Shown here: positions 1 to 7,078 of the stretch, one piece after another
How the letters are laid out: each line of letters starts with the position of its first letter
Position numbering within the stretch: the first letter of the stretch is position 1
Assembly: GCA_002392835.1 (NCBI GenBank)
Contig: DGHX01000102.1
Location: 1 to 8,540 of the forward strand
Source of the DNA: Prevotella sp. UBA3837
Lineage (GTDB): Bacteria > Bacteroidota > Bacteroidia > Bacteroidales > Bacteroidaceae
Length of the DNA stretch: 8,540 nucleotides
Direction: 5' to 3'
Made by a program: the position numbers and the translations under genes
Notes under the pieces: generated by a model
Told to the model about the DNA's origin: nothing
The model's database searches: none
What the model saw: the letters and a program-made list of their open reading frames with translations, nothing else

Positions 1-950
1 CACCCTTGGCCGACCTTGCCGGCACTTGGCAGGAGGCCAGTGCCCCTTCAGTGCGCGAATTCTCGGCCACGGCCTATTACTTCGGCCGTGCCCTGCGCCG
101 CTCATTGGGCGTTCCCGTGGGACTCATCTGTACGGCATTCGGCGGCTCTGCCTGCGAGGCCTGGATGAAAGCCGACTGGCTTCGCGCCTTCCCGAGGGTG
201 ACGCTGCCCTGGACCGAAGACGATGTGAAGAAGCTCAACCAGCGCTGTCCCACCGCCCTCTTCAACGGACAGCTCTCGCCCATCATCGGCTTTGGCATGC
301 GTGGAGTCATCTGGTACCAGGGCGAAGACAACGTGCCGCGCTACGACTACTACGCTCCGCTCTTCGCCCGCATGATAGAAGGCTGGCGCGAGGAGTGGAA
401 ACAGGGCGCCTTCCCCTTCTACTATTGCCAGATAGCCCCCTACGATTACACGCTCATCGACTGGGACGTGAACAGCGCCCTGCTGCGCGAACAGCAGGCA
501 AGGGTGGAGCAGACCGTGGACAACTGCCGCATGGCCGTCCTCATGGACTCCGGACTTGAGTACGGCATTCATCCGCGCAAGAAACGGCAGGCCGGCGAAC
601 GTCTCGCCCTTTTGGCACTCAGCAACACCTACGGCGTGAAGGGCTTGCCCGACTTCGCCGCCTACAACGGTCAGGTGGAGTTCCACGGTGACACCGCCGT
701 GGTGGCCTTCGACCGAAGCAAGGAGTGGGTTTACTTCGAGAACGGACCCCACAGTCAGAACTTCGAGGTGGCCGGCGAGGACCGCGTGTTCCATCCTGCC
801 GAGACCTGGATTGAGCGCAACCGCGTCTACGTCAGGTCGAAGGAGGTGGAGAAACCCGTCGCCGTGCGCTACGCTTTTCGCAACTGGGCCGTGGGCGACT
901 TGATGTGCGACGGACTGCCCGTCAGCAGTTTCCGCACTGACGACTGGTAA
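1..950 (+). CDS. Sialate O-acetylesterase-like SGNH esterase, 5' partial
   Basis: The gene is cut by the window start, and the reading frame is open from base 3, so the first TTG at 6 is not the true start. About 315 C-terminal residues are visible and end at TAA 948-950. The family removes O-acetyl groups from sugars (sialic acids, and in Bacteroidetes also plant polysaccharides) using a Ser-Asp/Glu-His SGNH site. Visible family marks are VPVGLICTAFGG, LFNGQLSPI followed by GVIWYQGE (Trp codon 312, Glu codon 324), and the C-terminal DSGLEYGIHPRKK, in which Asp (546) and His (570) fit the catalytic acid/base block. The nucleophile motif (GQSN-like) would lie upstream and is not seen. The C-terminal part, about 220-315, resembles the beta-rich end of these proteins. 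It precedes two glycosidase genes on the same strand with no obvious promoter between, so co-transcription is likely. Family call is firm; substrate is inferred only. Confidence 0.9.
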   Translation, partial: PLADLAGTWQEASAPSVREFSATAYYFGRALRRSLGVPVGLICTAFGGSACEAWMKADWLRAFPRVTLPWTEDDVKKLNQRCPTALFNGQLSPIIGFGMRGVIWYQGEDNVPRYDYYAPLFARMIEGWREEWKQGAFPFYYCQIAPYDYTLIDWDVNSALLREQQARVEQTVDNCRMAVLMDSGLEYGIHPRKKRQAGERLALLALSNTYGVKGLPDFAAYNGQVEFHGDTAVVAFDRSKEWVYFENGPHSQNFEVAGEDRVFHPAETWIERNRVYVRSKEVEKPVAVRYAFRNWAVGDLMCDGLPVSSFRTDDW

Positions 951-1025
951 GTCCGCAAGAAATAATCGAGATTTTTCTCCGGCAAATTGACGATTGGGTC
1001 TGACGATATCATCAAACAACGAGCA

Positions 1026-3329
1026 ATGAAACAACGTTTTATCCTTCTGCTTTTCACTTTTCTCGCCATTTCATCGGCATTTTCTGCTGTCCGGCGCGGC
1101 CGTTCGTCGGCCGACTATGTGCCGGAACCACTCGTGTGGAACAGTCAGAGCGACAACAGCAGTGCGTCAATGCCGTGTGGCGGCTGCGACGTCGGCATGA
1201 ACGTATGGGTGGAGAATGGCGATGTGCTCTTCTACGTTTCGCAGAGCGGATGGTTCGATGAGAACAACACGCTGCTGAAGGCCGGCCGCTGGCGCCTGCA
1301 TTTCGACAAGTCGCCGTTCAACGGTTCTGACTTCCGGCAGACGCTCTCGCTCGACGAAGGCTGCATCACCGTAGAAGGCGGCGGTGTCAGCGTTCGCCTA
1401 TGGGTGGATGTCGAGCAGCCCGTCGTGTTTGTAGCGTTGTCAACGCGACAATCGGGACAGGTTATGCTCAGTTACGAGAACTGGCGTTATCGCGACCGAC
1501 CGCTAACGAAGGCCGAATGTCAGCAGAGCAGCTACAAATGGGTGTTACCCGAAGGTACGGTGACGCGTGCCGACAGCATCGTGGCCCATGAAAACGAGCT
1601 TAGCTTCTTCCATCACAACCGTCAACAGACAGTTTTCGACTTCACACTCCAACGCGAAAACCTTCAAACCGTTGCCTCACATATTGACAACCCGCTTGCC
1701 GGACTTCTCATGGGAGGCAAGATGTACGCTCCCGGCTTCCGTTTCACAGGAACAACCGACGGAACCTATGCAGGAACAGACTATCGCGCCTGGAATTATG
1801 TAGCTGAGAACAGCAGAAACTGCGGCTTGATGATAGACTTGCGTTACCTGCGCCACGAGCAATACCAGTTAACAGCTGTTGACGGTTGCGGTACAATCGG
1901 GCCGTTTGTGTTCCAAGATGTCAACATGGCTAAGTCAGCACGACTTTGCCGACAGTGGTGGCACAGCTACTGGCAGCGCAGTTGGATTCAGACCGACAGC
2001 AACGACCCTGCACTTCTTTCCGTCTTGCGCAACTACGAGCTGATGCGGTTCATGATGGGTTGTAACGCCCGTGGACGCTGGCCTATGAAGTTCAATGGCG
2101 GACTATTCACCTTCGACCCCGTTTTCGCCGATGAAACCGCCGCTTTTACGCCCGACTATCGCAAGTGGGGCGGCGGCACCATGACGGCACAGAACCAGCG
2201 GCTCCTCTACTGGCCGTTGCTGAAAAGCGGTGACACCGACCTCATGGCGGCGCAGCTCGACACCTATCTGAGAATGCTGCCCACGGCAGAACTGTGGACG
2301 CAGCACCACTGGGGCCATCGCGGCGCTTGCTTTTCCGAGCAGATAGAAAACTCAGGTCTGCCCAACCCAGCTGAGTATGGTAAGCACAAAGACGGCGACG
2401 ACTGGGGCGTGGAGCGCAACGCCTGGCTCGAATACGAATGGGACACGGCGCTTGAGTTCTGCATGATGGCCCTGCTGGCTCATGAGTACGGCGGCCTCGA
2501 CATCCGCAAATATGAGCCGATGATTGAAAGCTGCCTCCGTTTCTTCGACGAACACTACCAGCTGTTGGCACGCCAGCGCGGTGCCAAGGCGCTCGATGCC
2601 GACGGCCACCTCATCATCTACCCCGGCTCAGGCTGCGAAACCTACAAGCAAGCCTATAACCCTTCGAGCACCATCGCCGCCCTCCGCACCGTTGCCACCG
2701 CCTACCGCAGCTATCTCTCCCGTGGCTTGTCGTACGCTGAGGCACCGCCTCAGCCCACTGCCGCCACCTACCCCGACAGCCTGTTGCAGCGCCTGCCCCC
2801 CATCCCGTTGCGCGTCGTGCAGGGCGACACCTGCATTGCCCCCGCCGTGGTGTGGAGCCGCATCCAGAACGTAGAGACGCCCCAGCTCTATCCCGTTTTC
2901 CCCTGGCGCGTCTACGGCTGCGGTCGTCCCGACCTCCACATAGCGCGCAACACCTACCTGAAAGACCCTCACGCCCTGGAAATGCGCAGCACCAAGGGCT
3001 GGAAACAAGACAATATCTGGGCCGCCTGCCTCGGACTCACCGACGAGGCCCGGCGGCTGAACGCCAAGAAGCTGTCCCCGGGACCCTACCGTTTCACCGC
3101 CTTTTGGGACCCAGGTTTCGATTGGGCGCCCGACTTAAACCGCGGTGGCGCGGCCATGATTGGCCTGCAGGAGATGCTCTTGCAGGAGACACCCGACGGC
3201 GAGCTGCTGCTCTTCCCCGCCTGGCCTCGTGAGTGGAACGTCCGGTTCCGCCTGCATGCCACCGGCGGACGGACAGTGGAGGCCGCCATCGTTGACGGAA
3301 TAATAACAGAAAAGAAAACACTGCCATGA
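1026..3329 (+). CDS. Secreted DUF5703 protein, GH95-like six-hairpin glycosidase
   Basis: This encodes 767 residues from ATG 1026. I chose that start because it opens directly onto a signal peptide (MKQRFILLLFTFLAISSAFSA, cleavage near residues 18-21); the in-frame ATG at 987 would add 13 hydrophilic residues in front of it. Residues about 36-300 match my memory of the DUF5703 N-terminal domain: WNSQSDNSSASMPCGG (38-53), then GMNVWVENGD and FDENNTLLKAGRWRL. The rest resembles an (alpha/alpha)6 glycosidase of the GH95/GH65 type: KFNGG (355-359), a conserved-looking WTQHHWGHRGACFSEQ (424-439), EYEWD (469-473), WKQDN (659-663), DWAPDLNRGG (699-708), and a C-terminal EMLLQ...LLLFPAWPREW segment like the end of GH95 enzymes. 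Glu438 and Asp473 are only guesses at acidic catalytic residues. It probably acts in the periplasm. It follows the esterase by 75 nt and overlaps the rhamnosidase by 4 nt. Composition shifts along the gene (see findings). Confidence 0.85.
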   Translation: MKQRFILLLFTFLAISSAFSAVRRGRSSADYVPEPLVWNSQSDNSSASMPCGGCDVGMNVWVENGDVLFYVSQSGWFDENNTLLKAGRWRLHFDKSPFNGSDFRQTLSLDEGCITVEGGGVSVRLWVDVEQPVVFVALSTRQSGQVMLSYENWRYRDRPLTKAECQQSSYKWVLPEGTVTRADSIVAHENELSFFHHNRQQTVFDFTLQRENLQTVASHIDNPLAGLLMGGKMYAPGFRFTGTTDGTYAGTDYRAWNYVAENSRNCGLMIDLRYLRHEQYQLTAVDGCGTIGPFVFQDVNMAKSARLCRQWWHSYWQRSWIQTDSNDPALLSVLRNYELMRFMMGCNARGRWPMKFNGGLFTFDPVFADETAAFTPDYRKWGGGTMTAQNQRLLYWPLLKSGDTDLMAAQLDTYLRMLPTAELWTQHHWGHRGACFSEQIENSGLPNPAEYGKHKDGDDWGVERNAWLEYEWDTALEFCMMALLAHEYGGLDIRKYEPMIESCLRFFDEHYQLLARQRGAKALDADGHLIIYPGSGCETYKQAYNPSSTIAALRTVATAYRSYLSRGLSYAEAPPQPTAATYPDSLLQRLPPIPLRVVQGDTCIAPAVVWSRIQNVETPQLYPVFPWRVYGCGRPDLHIARNTYLKDPHALEMRSTKGWKQDNIWAACLGLTDEARRLNAKKLSPGPYRFTAFWDPGFDWAPDLNRGGAAMIGLQEMLLQETPDGELLLFPAWPREWNVRFRLHATGGRTVEAAIVDGIITEKKTLP

Positions 3330-6154
3330 GAAACTTGTCACTTATCACTTATCACTTATCACTTCTCCTGATGCTCGCTTTCTGCCACACAGTGAGCGCA
3401 CGGCTGACCGTTACGAACCAGACATGCAACTACCAGCGCGGCATGGCCGTGGTGAATGACGAGGCCAGAGTGGGGTGGCAGCTGGCCGCCGATGCCAACG
3501 ACGAGCGGCAGACAGCCTATCAGATTGTGGTGCGCGAACGGATTACTGGGCGCAAGGTCTACGACTCCAGGCGCGTCGTCAGTCAGCAGAGCCAGCACAT
3601 TCTGCTGCCAAGGCTCGCCTACGTCAGTCAGGGCTACGAATGGAAAGTGAGGGTGTGGGATGCCCAGGGTAAGGCTTCGGAATGGAGTAGCGGACAGACG
3701 CTGCGACTGGCGGTGCCATGGGGACGCGACGCCAAGGCCAAGTGGATTGGTGCCATCACGAGAGAAGAAGCTCGCATTCCGCAGGGCCGGTGGAGCAACG
3801 AAGTGTTTAAGAAAGACTCATTCCAACAGAAATGGGCCGGTGTGGACACCTTGTCGGCAAAGAGCATCTGTCTGCGCGGGCGCTTCTCGGTGCGTGGATT
3901 CGTGCCCATCGGCGGCAGTCGTGCCAAGATAGATGCCCAGCTGGCCATCTGCGGACTGGGCCACTATGTGGTCTACCTTAACGGCGAACGCATCGGAACC
4001 GACGATTTCGCCCCGCTCTGGAGTGAATACAGCAAGACCACCTATTATAATATATACGACGTGACGGAGCAGATACGCGGCGGCATCAATGAAATCGTGG
4101 TCGTCCTTGGCAACGGTTTCTACAACGTGCAGCGCGGCGATCGCTACAGCAAACTGCAGGCATCGTTTGGGCCGCCTTGTCTCTTGGCGCAAGTCGATGT
4201 GGTGGCGCGGAAAGGTGTGCGCACCACCTTTGTCACCGACGAGTCGTGGGAAGTGATGCCCAGTCCGGTGACGTTCAACAGCATCTACGGCGGCGAGAGC
4301 TACGACGCACGGCTCATGCCCCGTCTGCTTTTCAAGGATCCGTCGACGCAGGGCAGCGGTTTTCCCCTGGCTAAAGTGATGGAAGGCCCCAGCGGAGAAC
4401 TGCGTGTGCAGGAGGCGCCACCGGTGCGCATCATGGAGCGTTACGACGTGGCCAGGCGGCTGCCTTTCAGCACCGACTCGCTCGAGGCGGCATCGAAGAA
4501 GACACGGCGCGCCGTGGATGCCTCGGTCATGCTGTTTGACATGGGGCAGAACCTGGCAGGATTCCCCGAGCTGACTGTCAGGGGCAAGGCCGGACAAAAG
4601 GTGACCATGCTCGTGAGTGAGGCGCTGACGCCGCAGGGCGTCTGCGACCAGTCGCAGACAGGACGCCAGCACTACTATGAGTACACCCTGAGAGGCAACC
4701 CGTTAGGCGAGAAGTGGCATCCCTCGTTCTCCTACTATGGCTTCCGCTACATACAGGTGGAGGGTGCCGTGATGGAGGGCGATGCCAACCCAGAAGGGCT
4801 TCCTGTGATACGGCGACTGCAGAGCTGCTTCGTCTATAACAGTGCGCCCGAGGTGTCGTCGTTCGAGTGCAGCAACGACCTTTTCACCCGTACCCACCGC
4901 CTGATAGAGCGTGCCGAGCGCAGCAACATGCAGGCCGTGCTCACCGATTGTCCCCACCGCGAGAAGCTGGGTTGGCTCGAACAGGACCATCTCTGTGGGC
5001 CTTCGCTGCTCTATAACTACGCCATGGGTGCCTATATCCCGAAGATTATCCGCGACATCACGGACACGCAGAAGGCCAACGGCATGGTGCCGACGACGGC
5101 GCCGCAGTATGTGTCCTTCGGCAATCTGTTCGACGACTCGCCCGAATGGGGCTCCACGCTCATCATTCTGCCCTTTATGTACTATGAGCACTATGGCGAT
5201 TCCACGCTCATCACCCGTAACTACGGGGCCATGCGGCGCTATGTGGACTACCTGACATCGCGGTCCGACGACGGCATTGTCAGCCACGGTCTCGGCGACT
5301 GGTACGACTATGGCCCGTGGCGTGCGGGATTCTCGCGCAACACGCCTGTCCCGCTCGTCGCCACCGCCCACTACATCTACGACCTCCAGCTGCTCACCCG
5401 TGCCGCCCGAATGACAGGAAACAGTGCCGACGAGCGCCACTATCAGTCGTTGCTCACCACCGTCACCGACGCCTTCAACCGCCACTTCTTCCACCCCGAT
5501 TCCTGTTATTACGGCACCAATAGTCAGGCTTCCAACGCCCTGCCTCTCTACCTTGGCATCGTTCCGTCTCCGCAACCTTCTCCCTCCCTGCACCCCCTCC
5601 CTAAACAGGGAGGGTCGGGGAGGGTCTTGGAGGGGCAGGGGTGGGTTCCCGGTGTTCTCCAGAACCTCATCGCCGACATCCGTGCCCACGGCACCCGCCT
5701 CACCACCGGCGACGTGGGCAACCGATATCTTTTCCAGGCCTTGGCGCAAAACGGACAGAGCGAACTCCTCTATACGATGCTCAACCACTACGAGACGCCC
5801 GGCTACGGCTATCAGCTCAGTCAGGGTGCTACGACGCTCACCGAACAGTGGGATCCACGTCAGGGCTCGTCGCAGAACCACTTCATGATGGGTCAGATAG
5901 ACGAATGGCTCTTCCGCACTGTCGCCGGCATCGGCCAGCAGCAGGGAACAGTGGGCATGCAACAACTGGAGATAGCCCCCCAGCTTGTGGGCGACCTCAC
6001 ATGGGTGAAAGCAAAGACCGAGACCCTCTACGGCACCGTTGCCGTCTATGCCACACGCAACAGCATCGCCGTAGACATACCCATCGGCTGCACCGCCCGC
6101 ATCTTTGCCAACGGTGAATGGCACGAGGTCGGCAGCGGACATTGGGAGTATTGA
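3326..6154 (+). CDS. GH78 alpha-L-rhamnosidase with in-frame repeat insertion
   Basis: This 942-residue protein should hydrolyse terminal alpha-L-rhamnosyl linkages in the periplasm. The start ATG overlaps the preceding stop (ATGA), which suggests translational coupling. A signal peptide ends near SARL (about residue 25) and lacks a good lipobox. Domains in order are a Fn3-like N-terminal region (26-130), Bac_rhamnosid_N from KWIGAI (139-144) through GHYVVYLNGERIG (212-224), a concanavalin-like domain around FDMGQNLAGF (404-413), the six-hairpin catalytic domain (about 505-855) and a C-terminal beta domain (to 942). The GH78 acid motif TDCPHREKLGWLEQD has Asp541, Glu546 and Glu552. The base motif ATTLTEQWDP has Glu840, followed by SSQNHFMMG with His852. 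Residues 748-775, Pro/Gly-rich and inserted between LGIVP and GVLQNL, are encoded by a palindromic repeat and are not normal GH78 sequence. Both catalytic blocks stay in frame, so the enzyme may be active. The family call is very secure; the natural glycan is not determined. Confidence 0.95.
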   Translation: MRNLSLITYHLSLLLMLAFCHTVSARLTVTNQTCNYQRGMAVVNDEARVGWQLAADANDERQTAYQIVVRERITGRKVYDSRRVVSQQSQHILLPRLAYVSQGYEWKVRVWDAQGKASEWSSGQTLRLAVPWGRDAKAKWIGAITREEARIPQGRWSNEVFKKDSFQQKWAGVDTLSAKSICLRGRFSVRGFVPIGGSRAKIDAQLAICGLGHYVVYLNGERIGTDDFAPLWSEYSKTTYYNIYDVTEQIRGGINEIVVVLGNGFYNVQRGDRYSKLQASFGPPCLLAQVDVVARKGVRTTFVTDESWEVMPSPVTFNSIYGGESYDARLMPRLLFKDPSTQGSGFPLAKVMEGPSGELRVQEAPPVRIMERYDVARRLPFSTDSLEAASKKTRRAVDASVMLFDMGQNLAGFPELTVRGKAGQKVTMLVSEALTPQGVCDQSQTGRQHYYEYTLRGNPLGEKWHPSFSYYGFRYIQVEGAVMEGDANPEGLPVIRRLQSCFVYNSAPEVSSFECSNDLFTRTHRLIERAERSNMQAVLTDCPHREKLGWLEQDHLCGPSLLYNYAMGAYIPKIIRDITDTQKANGMVPTTAPQYVSFGNLFDDSPEWGSTLIILPFMYYEHYGDSTLITRNYGAMRRYVDYLTSRSDDGIVSHGLGDWYDYGPWRAGFSRNTPVPLVATAHYIYDLQLLTRAARMTGNSADERHYQSLLTTVTDAFNRHFFHPDSCYYGTNSQASNALPLYLGIVPSPQPSPSLHPLPKQGGSGRVLEGQGWVPGVLQNLIADIRAHGTRLTTGDVGNRYLFQALAQNGQSELLYTMLNHYETPGYGYQLSQGATTLTEQWDPRQGSSQNHFMMGQIDEWLFRTVAGIGQQQGTVGMQQLEIAPQLVGDLTWVKAKTETLYGTVAVYATRNSIAVDIPIGCTARIFANGEWHEVGSGHWEY
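3333..3367 (+). repeat. Five tandem 7-bp repeats in the GH78 signal peptide
   Basis: The units are ACTTGTC, ACTTATC, ACTTATC, ACTTATC, ACTTCTC, starting seven bases after the first base of the start codon. They encode the NLSLITYHLSLL part of the signal peptide. Seven is not a multiple of three, so gain or loss of one unit would shift the frame. The reverse complement of the first unit recurs at 8493-8506. Confidence 0.9.
5566..5649 (+). repeat. G/C-rich palindromic repeat inserted in frame within GH78
   Basis: Bases 5566-5649 (84 bp, 28 codons) encode a low-complexity Pro/Ser then Gly-rich peptide in the catalytic domain. An 8-bp perfect stem lies inside: CCCTCCCT (5595-5602), loop AAAC, AGGGAGGG (5607-5614). 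The right part (5625-5649) closely matches the element arm at 6302-6330, sharing AGGGGCAGGGG and TGGGTT. GTTCC occurs on both sides (5561-5565 and 5645-5649), as a 5-bp target duplication would. The exact edges are inferred; the similarity between copies is direct. Confidence 0.75.
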
Positions 6155-6328
6155 CCCACCCCCAGCCCCTCCCCAAGGGAGGGGAGAGGCATCTTCCTTA
6201 GAGGTGAGAGGTAAGAGGATACTTTTTGGCAATGAAAAGATGGCGTGCACACTATTCTCTCACCACTCACCACTCACCTCTCACCTCTTACTTCCCCCCT
6301 CCCTTGGGGAGGGGCAGGGGGTGGGTTA
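6152..6328. repeat. Composite inverted repeat filling a convergent intergenic gap
   Basis: The arms at 6152-6187 and 6293-6328 are inverted copies that agree at 33 of 36 positions. Each arm contains its own hairpin, for example CCCCTCCC (6166-6173), loop CAA, GGGAGGGG (6177-6184). Inside the arms are inverted runs of 7-bp units: GAGGTGA and GAGGTAA at 6201-6214 on one side, five TCTCACC/ACTCACC-type units at 6258-6292 on the other. The central 6222-6257 is unique-looking sequence. No transposase frame is present, so if mobile it is non-autonomous. It sits between two convergent genes and could end transcription in both directions, though no T-tract is present. Confidence 0.85.
6258..6292 (+). 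repeat. Five tandem 7-bp repeats (YCTYACC type)
   Basis: The units are TCTCACC, ACTCACC, ACTCACC, TCTCACC, TCTTACT. They face inverted partner units at 6201-6216 (GGTGAGA, GGTAAGA), so the RNA could form a stem. The unit resembles the ACTTATC repeats in the rhamnosidase signal peptide. Confidence 0.8.
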
Positions 6329-6685
6329 CCCCCATGCCACAATGGCGACGATGACAAGCAGGTGAAGCAACTGGTCGAAACCGTAGACCATCCAGTAAGG
6401 TTTCTGTTGCTGGTCGGCAAGAACTGTGAAGCGTGCCGTCAGTCTGCCTTTCAGTGTGTCGATGGCAAAGTGGGTAATCAGTTCGAACCCCATCAGCATC
6501 ATAGCCCGCATGATGTCCGTCCCTGCAATCAACAGACAGATGCCCATCAGCAGCGCATGTATAGCTGCATGCCAGGCAATGGGCCACAGACGCCGACCGT
6601 CGGCCTTGGCACGAATCATCGTGGGCGACGTCAGGCAGAAGTCAGCCAGATAGTGGCAGAAAAGAAGGGCAATAAGTAGTGTCAT
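6326..6685 (-). CDS. DUF3307 family small membrane protein
   Basis: From the ATG at 6685 this encodes 119 residues of a mostly hydrophobic protein with about three or four membrane segments. It matches the DUF3307 pattern: LLFCHYLADFCLTSP near the start, then MIRAKADG, WHAAIHALLMG, ELITHFAIDTLKGRL and a C-terminal YGFDQLLHLLV. The repeated His and Asp residues at membrane edges are characteristic of the family, whose function is unknown. I prefer the 6685 start because AGGA lies five bases upstream and the family usually begins just before the LLLxHxLADF block. ATG 6706 (126 residues) is a close alternative; TTG 6760 is unlikely because it precedes the likely promoter. The stop codon TAA (6328-6326) lies in the outer end of the inverted-repeat element. 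It converges on the rhamnosidase gene and does not appear to share its pathway. Confidence 0.85.
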   Translation of the reverse strand: MTLLIALLFCHYLADFCLTSPTMIRAKADGRRLWPIAWHAAIHALLMGICLLIAGTDIMRAMMLMGFELITHFAIDTLKGRLTARFTVLADQQQKPYWMVYGFDQLLHLLVIVAIVAWG

Positions 6686-6729
6686 ATATTCCTGCGTCTT
6701 TGCCATACAGCCATCGCCATACGGCTCTG

Positions 6730-6761
6730 CAAAGATACTCATTTCGCCAGAGAAAACCAAG
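6730..6761 (-). promoter_or_regulatory. Bacteroidetes-type promoter for the DUF3307 gene
   Basis: On the minus strand TATCTTTG (6737-6730) fits the -7 consensus TAnnTTTG exactly. CTTG (6761-6758) is a 3-of-4 match to the -33 TTTG, with a 20-nt spacer. Transcription would begin near 6724, just before ATG 6706 and ATG 6685. A second -7-like TATATTTG lies at 6823-6816 but has no -33 partner. Confidence 0.6.
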
Positions 6762-6774
6762 ACATTAACGTCTT
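6759..6774. promoter_or_regulatory. 16-bp near-palindrome overlapping the -33 region
   Basis: AAGACATTAACGTCTT pairs at seven of eight positions and overlaps the predicted -33 box of the DUF3307 promoter. It could be an operator. On the plus strand it is followed by a run of T (6773-6778), so a weak terminator is the other reading. Confidence 0.35.
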
Positions 6775-6847
6775 TTTTAGGTGTACATTCGCTCCACTTC
6801 AGATAAGTAGATGAGCAAATATAGTTTATTCAAGTTTCGTATGTCTC

Positions 6848-6971
6848 AGGAGTTTAGGAGTTTGGGAGTGTCCGCGGCTTTTAGCCGCTGGAGTTTGGAC
6901 GATAGTTTTAGTGCGGTCACCGCAAATACACTATTGTCCAAACTCCCAAACTCCCAAACTCCTAAACTCCC
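6848..6971. repeat. Inverted repeat made of 8-bp tandem units
   Basis: The right arm has four tandem octamers at 6938-6969 (CCAAACTC three times, then CTAAACTC). The left arm carries the inverse units GGAGTTTA and GGAGTTTG at 6849-6864 and again at 6890-6897. The core stem pairs GGAGTTTGGACGATAGT (6890-6906) with ACTATTGTCCAAACTCC (6930-6946), 16 of 17 bases. The loop contains a small palindrome, GCGGTCACCGC (6913-6923). A 20-bp palindrome interrupts the left arm. Confidence 0.85.
6870..6889. repeat. 20-bp palindromic insert in the left arm of the repeat
   Basis: GTCCGCGGCTTTTAGCCGCT has no counterpart in the right arm. It forms a stem GCGGC (6874-6878) with GCCGC (6884-6888). GGAGT flanks it on both sides (6865-6869 and 6890-6894), but GGAGT is also part of the octamer unit, so the duplication is ambiguous. 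Confidence 0.6.
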
Positions 6972-7008
6972 AGGGACAGGCAGAACTTGCGAAAGTTGAA
7001 TTTATATA

Positions 7009-7078
7009 TTGAACACAGAGACACAGAGGTCTTGTGCAAAAACAAAAAAACTCTGTGCCTCTGAGTCTCTGTGTTCAA
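7009..7078. repeat. Inverted repeat of ACACAGAG-type octamers
   Basis: Arms at 7009-7029 and 7058-7078 match inversely at 20 of 21 bases. The left arm has ACACAGAG twice (7013-7028); the right has CTCTGTGC, CTCTGAGT, CTCTGTGT (7051-7074). The loop is A-rich. ACACAGAGACACAGAG-like repeats are common in intergenic DNA of many bacteria. Confidence 0.85.

Noticed and set aside
987..1025. Earlier ATG start for the DUF5703 gene
   Set aside because: It would place 13 polar residues in front of a well-formed signal peptide that begins at ATG 1026.
5566..5649. In-gene insert as a sequencing or assembly error
   Set aside because: It is an exact multiple of three, the frame is kept to the end of the protein with all motifs intact, and the repeat is independently present downstream.
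4703..6250. Long open frame of 515 codons on the minus strand
   Set aside because: It lies opposite the GH78 gene, which has clear family motifs throughout. The antisense protein has no recognisable domain and its end runs through the repeat element.
6152..6328. Insertion sequence remnant
   Set aside because: There are terminal inverted repeats but no transposase fragment, and the inside is itself repetitive. A non-autonomous element is possible but cannot be assigned to a family.
6811..6999. Possible 62-residue protein in the intergenic region
   Set aside because: It consists largely of translated inverted repeats and has no promoter, start signal or family resemblance.
6848..7078. CRISPR-like repeats
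   Set aside because: The units are only 8 bp, directly adjacent without unique spacers, and arranged as inverted pairs.
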